A DNA stretch of 64,000 bases, from NCBI RefSeq assembly GCF_040807025.1, contig NC_090943.1, forward strand, positions 24,147,213 to 24,211,212. Reading direction: 5' to 3'. The notes below the pieces were generated by a model that was not told the origin of the DNA, searched no databases, and worked only from the letters and a program-made list of their open reading frames with translations. Shown here piece by piece: positions 23,406-33,689 of the stretch (positions are counted from its first letter, which is position 1; each line of letters starts with the position of its first letter). The stretch comes from Struthio camelus. Its lineage: Eukaryota; Chordata; Aves; Struthioniformes; Struthionidae. Position numbers and translations under genes: made by a program.

Positions 23406-26400
23406 CATATTTCACAGTACAGTGAAACTGTGCTTTTGTTAATATTTGAAACACAATACTTTTCTTATATTCTTCTATATAAATTCAAATGCTTTATATA
23501 AATGTGGAAAAATAGTTTTACATTTAATAGTATAAAAAGTTAATTAGCCAGGATAAAACTTAAAAACAAAATATTCAATATGAAGTGGATAAGAGGAGTT
23601 AAGATACAAAGTTGTCATTAATTAGTTCTACGGAGTTTTGTGTTTTTGTCCCAAGGCAACTTTGGAAGTATCAGGAAAATTAAAATAAAATTGGACACGG
23701 ATAAAAAATTGCCCCATCCTACAGCCATGTACGTAGATAACTCTGTTAAAGAACTTTCTGTAATGTGTGTTGTAAATAAGAACCTGTGTGAATAAAGTAC
23801 TCAAGCATTCACTTAAGTTTAGCACAGTAAGTACAGGCACTGAGGTACTAAAACTTAACCACATCGAGAAGTAATGTCAGGATCAGAACCCTTTGTTCAT
23901 ATCTGTGATTGTATTTATTGAGTTTTAATCTCTTCAGGCTTCAAAATCTATTTTAGAATAGAATTTATATGAAAATTAATGAGACTTGTAGTAAATATTT
24001 CACCTTCCTAGACAACTTACGGGCAACTTCCTAAACGTTTGTAAAACAGATATAACTTCCATGTAGGACAGACATAAAAATATTAATTGACTTTTGTCTA
24101 CAATTAGTTTTCTCCTTCCCCACGCTTCAGTGTCCCTCATAGCATATGTAAACAATTTTGTTCATGGGATGTGCAGAGGATGCTGATTCCCAGCATGAAA
24201 CAATTTTTGTCACAGCTCAGAAAAAGTGACTGATTCATTTCCTGAGTACTACCTGGAATGGACAGGCAAGCAGAATTTATATCACAGCAGAGAAACACTG
24301 GCAGATCTGTAAGGGGAAAACGTATTTTTCACCTACTACTGTTTTCTATGGGCCTCATCAGAATTCTAGCTTTGTAAGTATTATGGAAGAGTCACTCAAA
24401 ACAAAGTTGTTTGTTTAAGGTTACTGAAGTAATTAACTGATGATAAGTGACCACATTAAAGCGTTAATGGCAGTTTTAACAAAATCTAGGAATTGTCAGA
24501 AGATTCGCCCGCCAGTGGATGCTGAAAAAGCCATCGTTCCACAAACTTTAAAAAAGTTTGAGAAGCCATCCTGGTTAAAAGAAAATATGGAAAACAAACA
24601 ATAAAGGAAGTAGCCTGCAAGATATAAAATACAACTCAAAATGATCTGGTAATAGGCTAGAAAGCGAGAAATCTGTGAACTACCACTGTCCCAACAGAAT
24701 CAGGTGTTAAGATAGCATTTTAGAATCTTCCAAGCACCAAGAAAAATCTAGCGCAGGTCTAAGTGATACTGATGCTAACATGATAAATTGTAACATGGTA
24801 AAAGGAGAAATATCTGTATTTGGAGCAAACTGGGTGACATGTATGCCCTACTGAGCTGCTGACAATAGAAAATTACTATTTCTAATAAGGGAAGATATAA
24901 AAGAGATAAAAAGATATAAAATTAAACATTTTATCATTTAAAATTAAACATAACATCAGTGGACCGAGAAAACTTTTGCTCAAGAGTCTAAGCCTAACTG
25001 ATTTCATATTAACAATCAAGGAATGATACAATCATTGTTCATAAAGTTTATTCAAAACCCCACCACACAGGAGACGGTAAGCAGTATGGAAAACCAAGTG
25101 ATCTGAACGGCCTGGAGATATAGCTACAAAATATACTGTATAGCAAAATGTAAGACAATGCAAAGCATATTTCACATCAAGCTGTTCAATACATTAGAGC
25201 TCGCCTGTTTGGTTGGATGTCTGTAAGACACTTCTTTCCTAATCCCTTTGACGATGTCTACACTGCTACATAAAAGGCATGCAGGGCCCAAGGTCAAGTG
25301 CACAGATTGATTCACATCCACGTTGCTTAGGGCTTGCTTTGCCTGAGATTTGTTTTGTAGAGAGCTGGTTGGAGCTGCTACTAGCAGATCCCACTTCTAT
25401 TTACCTGCACAGTCGCATCCTTTAATCTCATAGTCTCAAATTGGACCATGAAGTCTTTGTAGAGGCATGTCAATGATTTCTGGATAGTCAGGCAATTTCG
25501 TGTCAGATCTCAGTGTGTGTCCAAGAGTTCCAGTGCCCCAATGTTAAGGATTGTCACACTCATGCAGCTGGAGAGGCTTATGTGTCAGACCATTCAGAAT
25601 CAGTTTTATCAGTAAAAAAGGTTTAAATATAAAATAATATGTGTATTTAAAATAGACTACCAGTAATAGAATAAAGCAAAGAACAAATAAAACAGATGCA
25701 CTGATGGAGATTCTTGTTGGCTGCTTCAGCTTCTAAACTAGCTTCCTACTTCCCTCCTCTTAGTTCAAACTGAAGTCTCATTGTATTAGCTTAACATGAA
25801 GTTCCTTTTGCTTCCAAGAAGGAATAGGGTGGCTCTTGCCTCCTATTTTTATTTCTCTTGCTGATGGTGGGAAGGAAAGGGACAGAACATAAGCTACTAC
25901 TTTTTGCCTATACCATTCTAAGACAGATGGTTGTAAATTTGCTTACCTTCTGTTTTCCGGTGAATAGGCAATAGAATACTGCACAAAATGTCAGCGGATA
26001 CGACCATACTTTAAGTAAGCTCTTTTGATGAACTTTTCTGCCTTGCATTTTACTAAGGACATTCCTGGTCTTAGACTGATTTCTTCTTTTGTAGCTTTCT
26101 TAAAGTAAGTTCACTGGGAAAACACTATCATCTCTCAGATTTTAAGAAATATTAAATGCATAGTCATTTTGCTGATTTCATAACTAGGTTTAATATAATA
26201 TCCAAACATGACACTACAGATGGTGAAACTGGGAATGGTCTACTTAATTTGAAAAAAAATTTTCTAAGAACCTATACATTATCTTAGTTAGAAAGGAGAA
26301 TGCTTCTAGCTTATTGCTTGGATACTAAGGAGATATGGGGACACCCATCTCCTGTCCTCTGACTATTAGTAAGCACTGCACTGCCTTAGTAACATCACTT

Positions 26401-29400
26401 TGGGGAGTCTTTAAAATACAAAGGTATACTATTTCTACTCTTATAACACTTTTACATTTTTAGATTGAACACACACAGCCTCAGCTCCCTAAGGGTTTTC
26501 GTAACAGCATAACATTCCCACTTTCATTGTGCTTGCCACATCTCTGCCTTGTACAGTAGTCTACATATTTTGTTTAAGCCCAGTTGGCTTCCTGTGGTAG
26601 AATTTTTCTAATGGAAAAGTCTCTTTAGCTGGCCCCTGGCACAGCCTACTTCCTGGGTTTTTTTCCTTTGCCTTGAGATTTTTGTCTTCTAGTTGGCTGT
26701 CTGAGTTTACTGCTCTTTGGCTTCTTATCAGGGACACTGCTGTGGTCTGATTCAGGTAGAAAGCTATGCCAGAGCAGTATTTCTTAGGCTGACTCACATT
26801 TTGTCTAACTGGCTGTAAAAGTAAAATGCTCTCTCTGGGAGCAGTCAGATAGTCCCGCTGAGTGTAATCTAGCTGAGTGAAATCAGTAATGGTCATTTGG
26901 GCATGTCCTACATGTGAATCTTTTATATCTGCAGGAGTTTGTTTCAATTACTTGAAACAAACAAAATAATACAAGACACACCTAAAATAATGTTCTACAA
27001 TGTCTATCCCCCCAAATTACAATAAAAAGAGCAATCACACTTTAAAAATAAAATCATATTGAACACTGATCACACCTTTTGAGGGAGGAATTATGCCTTG
27101 TTAAGACTGTGTCATGTCCTTAGGGAGAACAAGTCTTCCAGGACAGGTTAAGCTTTAGCCTTGCCAGGAGTAAAGCTGACAAATATACTTAATAGACATG
27201 TGCATGTGATATTAATGAATGAAGTTCATTAGTGGCTTTTTGATTGAGAGTGTTATCAGTGACATAGCTTATCGACACAAAGTTTAGTTTCCTGAAGACT
27301 GATATATTGGCCTACCCCAGGCTGGCCTACCTTGTGAATAGTATTTAGGTGTGATGTGGTGACCTGTAATGTACAGGAGGCAAGTTTTGGTAATTTGACT
27401 TTGGCCTAAAGCTCTATAAGGAATCTGCTGTTAAATGCACTAGTTTGTTGAAATCGGTTTTTCAGAAAGGTTGATTTCACTAAGAGAAAAATTATGTTTC
27501 ACACTGAAACAGATTAAATGTTTTCTGACAGTTTTCTTATACGGATAAATTCCTAGACTGGACTTTGGGACAATGTACTTGGTCTCAGTATGACTCTCTG
27601 TGACAATGTCAAATTTTATAAAATCACTGAAGTTCTGCAGAAAAAGAATAAAGAACACTATGAGTAAGAAGAAGGGAAATGTATATGATTAAATTAAAAT
27701 CCAACACTAACGAGTGGTTGGTGTACCTTTAAATGGTCCAAATACCCTGGTAAATGGTACAAATACAATACAATACAAATTTTAAGTGAGTAAAATGCAT
27801 GAGATTTTTCAGAAAAAATGAAAGCCCAGTGGAGAATTCATGCTTATGAAGACTGTTGAATGAAGCTGCTGGTACAAGGTTCAATTGATCTAATCCAACT
27901 GACTCTTGCCAGAAATAGTCAAAGTCTAAAATTAGAGTAAATTATCAATCCCATTCTTTAAAAAAACAGGAAGAAAGTAACCCACTGCTGTCCTCTAACA
28001 TTTTATGTGAGGAACCGAAACAGAAATACCACTGCAGAATTATTAAAGGGGACGTCCTTAAAGGAGGGAGCTGTTACTGAGCCATGTTTCTGTCTTGGAA
28101 GGTAAGGTGTGATTTAAAACACCTTTTAACTTGCTTTAAAATGACTGTGCAGCAAAATCAAACAGGAACCATTAAACAAACAGATAACTTAAAAAAATTA
28201 TTTCAAGAAACTGCTATGTGTTACTTGTAGCGTACAATACAATTAAGGAGACACAATCTGTGCTGATTTTTATGTAGATTTATGATTTTATTTTGCAGTA
28301 CTGCCTGGAATACTTTTGGTTTTATGCCTGTGCACGTTATTATTTTATAGATAATGTGGTAGTTCTGAATACTGCATGTCTGCATTATATTATCTGCGTG
28401 ACTACAAACATTCCCGCTGTAAATGACAAAGCATAGATAATGAATATGCATGTTTTTTCACTTTCCAGGGCCTGCACCTTTTTAACTTACGTGCAAATCT
28501 TTTTCTGCATCTTCCTACATATTTAGATAGATTTATTCTATATTTATATTCCTTATTTATATCTAGTTTAGGAGACAGTTACATACAAAGCACCCCAAAG
28601 ATAAGGATTTTAAAAATAAGCACTAAAAGGTCCAAAACATTATTTTTGAAATGCCTCTCCCGGGTGGTAGGGCTATATTTTATAGTAAAGTAGAGTAAAT
28701 GAGAAGTAATAGAAGAATGGGATTGTTATGCCTATATTTACTCAAACTAAAGGGAGGAGAAGATATGCAGTTAATTTGCTAAAAATGTGCTGCTGGTCAG
28801 TCCAAAACATTATCTAATTTTAGTTAAATTTGCAAAGCAATTTTGGCTGAAAAATAGTTATCAGGAGGTTCATAACACAGAGAAGGGTGGCTGAGCTTCC
28901 CACAGTTATGTAGGGTAAGTGTCCTAGGCACCAGAATTAAGATATTTAGTGTAATTATTTGTCAGCTGCCAATCTAAAACCACAGCGTTATTCTGCAGTC
29001 CTGATTAAAATGGAGTTTAACGAGTACCAACTACTCTTCATAATAACAATAATAAAGGTTTACTAACAAGTAAGTGTTTAAAATGTTTGGTAGCTGATAA
29101 TAAAGTGGAGGCCATATTCTAGCAGTCTGCTTTTATAAGGCAAAGGTCAGTGAAGTAAATCATTGTGTGACAGCTATCACAACTGCTGTAACTATGATGG
29201 GTAAATTTTTAGCAGCAGTGCCAAGAAGTATACCACTGGCTTTGTAGGTGCATGTATCACTTTGATCATATGTTAACTCTGCATTTAAGTTGATTGTTGC
29301 AACAGCTTTTCTTGGAGGGAAAAAGGTAAGAATAGAATAATAATGTAAAACCTCATTTCCCTGGTTAGAAGAACTATGTAGGAAGAACAGCCACAGCAAG

Positions 29401-31609
29401 GGTAGTGTGCGAGATCTCCTTCCCTTGCTGTTCCCCAGCACTGTAACCATCCGTGGCTGGAGGAGACTGGGAGAAAAGGAAGAGCAGCAGAAGGCAAATC
29501 TCAGTCCTAGCAGCCTCGCTCTTTCCTCACAGTAGTGACTGGAGCTGGCTGTGAGGAATGAGCGTTGAGAGTCACTTTTCTGTCCTCTTAACACTATGTT
29601 GGCAATGGTAGGTCTATCATACTATCCTGAGCGTACATCAGCCTCACACATTCATTGAGGTCATGGAAAATCTCCCTTCTGTGGAAGGGAGAAAGGTAAG
29701 GCTTTGATAAGAGCAGTAGGTTAAGCAGCAAAAAGGCATTATGTTGCCAATAGAAATGTATGACCTGCTAAAGCATCTCCACCTAGAGCGGTGCCCTCAC
29801 TATTTGATGGAAGTGCAAAGTGGGTGGATGACAACCATGGGTCAAAGAACCATGCACTGTCACTAAGCAGAAAGAGAAGCTAAAATGTGTGAGCAAAGCA
29901 GACATCAAAATGTTAGAGTTGCTCTGCTGTGACACAGCAGTGACAAGCTAGGTCTCTGCAAACTTGCATTCAATTCCCTGTGTGATGTCCACCTATTTTA
30001 ACCTAGTTTCCTAAGGGCATAAGGCATACGCCAGTCTACGTGCATTTTTCTCTCCAAAGAATTCAGACGTTTGCTCTACTAACGTTTTAACCCAGTATCA
30101 AATTCGGAACAAATCGGGCAGTCTTCAAAGATATTTTCTAGTTGTTTCATGAACAAAAAATTAGTAGTGGATAGCAAAGAGAGACCCTAAATAAGTGACA
30201 TTCTAGAAAAAGCTTTACTGTGAGCTCCACAGCCATGTATTTGGTTATGTCTCCAGCTGGCCAGTCAGCAGACACAGACTTACCAGCCTGTCAGAATATG
30301 CAGCATGTAGCTGGCGGGTATAAAGGGAGCTGACGATATTTGGGGCTAAATGCGTTAAGGGAGAACTGGAGGTACTGGTAAAAAGTTGTAGGGGATAAAG
30401 GAGGGGAGGGGGTGTTAATGCAATGTCATAAGTGCTCTAGAAAATTAGTCTTCAAGAGTACTAATGCTAATGGAACACTTGAAAATTAAGCTTTCAAGAT
30501 CAATGAATGGCCTGACACTTGGAGAGTGAGTCATGCATACTTGCTTTCCCACTCATTCTCATCCAGTTGATATTTAGTGCTTCATGAGGAGCTGAACAGC
30601 TTTAAAAGGAAGGACTGACAGGATTCCCTCTTTGCCTAATCCAATATAGGCCTCACTAGAATATTGATTAGTGTGTTTTCTCATAAGAAAGGTTTGCTAA
30701 AGCATTATCCAAAGTGGAAGGTGTGATTGACAGATGAACTGTTTACACAAGAATATGATAATATGATTAGGTGGACAGTAAAAAAAATGCAGTTTTGTCA
30801 AAAGCGAGTAATGGGAGTATGTTCATTAAGTGGGGTGTGATTAAGTGCCTACGTGATAGAGGTAGCATGTGGACATCCAGATCACGTGCTATCTAATATG
30901 CCCTTGTTGTGATCACTGCATAAATAGGGCAATGAGAAGCCATGCAAGCTTTGTATTAGCCATGGAGACACGTTTTTATGGTAGTGTCTTTTCACAGGCA
31001 TGTGTGCTTTATCTGCATGTTGGAATAATTATAGACAAATCCGTCTAAGCCCTTGGTACCACATGAAGCCTGTGATCATTCTTTATGAAATCAGACTAGT
31101 AGATATGCTGGCCCTGAGGTGTTTGGGATTACAACTAAGATAATAACCAAGCGCTCAGGGCAGACAACAATAATTGGCTGGTGGCAATCAGAGCACTTTC
31201 TTAGACAGGAAGTTGATGCAGGTTCACGTCCCTGCAAATAAAAAGGAACTGTATATAATTGGCTTATACATCTGGGTGAATGCTTGTGCTGCTGAGCCAT
31301 CTGGACAATGGAAATGTGTTTTTGTAAGAAAAAGCCGAAAGTGGTCCCTAACCTCAGGAGAGGATTCAAGGTAGTGAATGTCATTCACAGATAAACGTGC
31401 TACTTCAGCTCAGAATTAAATCCTTACATTCCTGAAAAAGCAAAAGCTAAAGTTACACCTCTAGTAGTTTTTCTCATTTGTTGGTTTAGGCATCTTCCCA
31501 TTCATGACCTTGGTTTCTGTGGGTATTATTTTTAGGCTTGTAATTAACACCATGCAATGCATATGGAGCATAAATGCAAAACTCAAGGCTGTAGTTCTCA
31601 GTGTGTAGC

Positions 31610-31690
31610 CTGGCCTTAGGTCATTTTATTGGTTCAGCCATTAACCGCTCTAAGCTTCCGTGTCTGTGGAATGACAGCAAGGAGAAGTGT
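31610..31690 (+). repeat. Possible MIR-like SINE remnant
   Basis: The series ttggttcagccattaaccgc followed by gcttccgtgtctgtggaatg resembles the MIR core (cacttaacctctctgggcctcagtttccccatctgtaaaatg). It is weak and decayed. Confidence 0.3.
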
Positions 31691-32169
31691 CTTAACGCCT
31701 ATCAAAGAAGCTGTACAGAGAAACACATTCTAAGCAGCAAGGTTATGACTTCCATAGCATGGTGACTAGCGCAGTTAAAAGTGCTCAGAATCTGGGCCCA
31801 ATCTTGTGATTAATTTTGCAGCTAAAGCTGCTTGGAAAATTCAGAAAAAGACCTTGAGAGATACAAACTACTGATTCATTGAACCAGAGATGTTTTGCAA
31901 CAGTATCTGTGGCTTTAAGGAGCATTTGTGAAACTTCAGAGCGCTCTGAAAGCCTTCTTGGTCAGCTCCTAGGGACGCCAAGCTTTGAGGCTCGATGGCC
32001 TTGCAGCTTCTTCATGCTGTAAGCTGTTGCTGACTGGGGAAAGTCAGAGCTCGCAGGTGCTGGGATACAGAGCTGATCAACCACCCTGAGCACAGCACTT
32101 CCCAGTTTCTGCATACCTCCCAGGGAACTAGGAAGTATTGCTTTTGCTAAGAATATACAGAGAAGTGCA

Positions 32170-32285
32170 CCATAATGCATTTTCCCCTCTCTGCAAAATG
32201 GTGACACATCCACCACAATCTATCTTGGGTTTAAATTTGTAAAGTGCTTTCCAAGTACCAAAGGAATGAAAACCAGTATTATCAC
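32170..32285 (+). repeat. MIR-like SINE remnant, core and 3' end
   Basis: The core-like ttttcccctctctgcaaaat is followed about 40 bases on by tgtaaagtgctttccaagta and then gaatgaaaaccagtattat. This is the order found in MIR elements (cccatctgtaaaatggg, then gtaaagtgctttgagatc, then a tail ending in tattatt). It sits about 500 bases upstream of the CpG island. Confidence 0.5.
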
Positions 32286-32974
32286 TGTCCTTTGCAAAGA
32301 CCAGATGTCTAAGCATATGACAGTTATTAAAGGCATCATACTATTACGCATACACAAATAGGAAAGAATTGATTAACCTCAGACATCAAGTTAACCAGAG
32401 GTCCTCCACTCATCTAGATGTGAAAGTCTCTTACTAATGGGCTTAGTGGGTCTGCTTAGAAACAAGCCACCATCTGAGCAGTAGCAGTAACAAAGCCAAG
32501 TCTCCCTTCTAAGTTGTAAGATCCAACCAAAGCTCTCCTTTTTAAGTAGATCCATTACATCTATATCCAGCACTTCTCTGGCGTCTACTAGCACAGCAGA
32601 AACCATACTGCAACCCCTCCCTCAGGGACTGTGCTCCTCTACCTGGCAGACTACTTTTATACTTGCGGGAGCATGTTTGAAATGGCGGCCCAGTGCCACG
32701 CGCTGGGAGCCAGTCCATTAGAGGGAAGGCTGCCTCAAGCGCACGAGGCTGGGGTGGCTAACAGCCCTCCGAGGGAGCTGGCCTGGTACCTCCACCTCCG
32801 CGTACCCTGAGATTTCACTCAAATAGGTCTTGCCAACAGAGGCTTGTAAAAGTCTCTTCGCCCTTCTCTGCCTCTTTCACTCTTCCCTCTGCTGCCCTCT
32901 CCCCTCACCACTCCCCCCACCCCTCCGTGCCGCCCCCGCTGAGAGAAACGCAACGACTGCTAGCCACCGCTCCT

Positions 32975-32984
32975 GCGCATGCGC
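32975..32984. promoter_or_regulatory. NRF-1 palindromic site
   Basis: GCGCATGCGC is a perfect palindrome matching the NRF-1 consensus core. A second, one-mismatch site TGCGCCTGCGCG lies at 33251-33262. Confidence 0.7.
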
Positions 32985-33060
32985 CCACGCTGCGCTCCGC
33001 GCAGGCGGGACCCCTGCGACTTGCGGCCCAAAACTCCGCCGTCGGCTATAGGGAGCGCTT

Positions 33061-33137
33061 ATTGGCCTGCGAACTTCTTCCGCCTGCTCCCGCAGCCAAT
33101 GGCCAGCGGCTCGAGATCGAGGCGTCGCACTGATTGG
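33061..33137. promoter_or_regulatory. Three NF-Y (CCAAT) boxes
   Basis: ATTGG at 33061-33065, CCAAT at 33096-33100 and ATTGG at 33133-33137. The outer two share the flank ATTGGCCTG. Spacing is 35 and 37 bases, typical of functional multi-CCAAT promoters without a TATA box. Confidence 0.65.
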
Positions 33138-33278
33138 CCTGGCGGAGGGACACCTCCCTAGCGGTGGGTGGCACAGCTCCCGCGAGGGGCTCGCCTTAGA
33201 AGGAGCGGGGAGCGCCCCCGCGTCCCTCGCTCCCTGGGGGAGGGCGGCAGTGCGCCTGCGCGCGAGCCGGGCGCGGCA

Positions 33279-33294
33279 GGGGCGGGGCGGGGCG
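33279..33294 (+). promoter_or_regulatory. Overlapping GC boxes (Sp1/KLF)
   Basis: GGGGCGGGGCGGGGCG contains two to three overlapping Sp1-type GC boxes immediately upstream of the proposed first exon. Confidence 0.65.
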
Positions 33295-33295
33295 C

Positions 33296-33392
33296 CGGCC
33301 GCCAGCAGCTGTTGCGCCGTGTCGTGTCGTGTCCTGCCTTGCCTTGCCCTGCCCTGCCCGTGTCGCGCCGCCGCCGGCCGCAGCATCGCGCC
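33296..33392 (+). other. RSU1: Proposed RSU1 untranslated first exon
   Basis: A good donor (GCGCC|gtgagt, gt at 33393) and a good acceptor (tttctgtcctgccgcag, ending at 33577) suggest a 185-base 5' UTR intron, with the ATG three bases into the next exon. The exon contains nine degenerate pentamers (GCCGT, GTCGT x2, GTCCT, GCCTT x2, GCCCT x2, GCCCG) at 33316-33360. The 5' boundary is a guess. If the intron is not used, the leader is simply continuous. Confidence 0.45.
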
Positions 33393-33441
33393 GTGAGTCG
33401 CCCTGGGGGTGCAAGGGTGTCCCTCCGGCCGGGGATCCGCC

Positions 33442-33480
33442 GGGGGTGGGGTGGAAGGGGAGGGGAGGGGAAGGGAGGCG
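33442..33480 (+). other. G-quadruplex-prone G-rich tract
   Basis: At least six closely spaced runs of three to five G lie on the coding strand, 50 bases after the proposed 5' UTR donor, so in the RNA of the proposed first intron or leader. Confidence 0.6.
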
Positions 33481-33580
33481 GGACGGGCCCGGTCCGCCGG
33501 TGCGCAGCCCCTTCCTTGCGCGGCCCCGGCCCGGCTCCCGCTCCCGCCTCACGGTGGCTGTTTCTGTCCTGCCGCAGACC

Positions 33581-33689
33581 ATGTCCAAGTCGCTGAAGAA
33601 GATCGTGGAGGAGAGCAGGGAGAAGAACCAGTCCGAGGTGGACATGTGCGACCGCGGCATCTCCAACATGCTGGACGTGCCCGGCCTCT
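33581..33689 (+). CDS. RSU1: RSU1 first coding exon
   Basis: ATG at 33581 stands in a good context (agaccATGt, A at -3). It encodes residues 1-36 (M-S-K-S-L-K-K to D-V-P-G-L) plus one base. The donor is gtaggt after CTCT, and the leftover T joins TT of the next exon to give Phe, as in known RSU1 (G-L-F-T-L-S-H). The open frame extends upstream of the ATG without a stop to about 33329, but that sequence is CpG-island leader and not family-like. Confidence 0.95.

Larger units (their letters stand above)
23406..32640. other. CUBN-RSU1 intergenic region
   Basis: About 9.2 kb, mostly AT-rich. No gene, RNA gene or conserved domain is recognised. Open frames of up to 144 codons (for example 29160-29594 on the minus strand) have no domain motif and fit chance. 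MIR-like remnants lie at 31.6 and 32.2 kb. Longer CUBN 3' UTR forms may reach about 23.8 kb. Confidence 0.65.

Noticed and set aside
29160..29594. 144-codon minus-strand open frame in the intergenic region
   Set aside because: No domain, no promoter or polyA context, and composition like intergenic DNA.
33329..33580. In-frame N-terminal extension of RSU1 upstream of the ATG
   Set aside because: The frame is open only because of CpG-island composition. The family starts at MSKSLKK, the ATG has a good context, and a splice acceptor lies three bases upstream.
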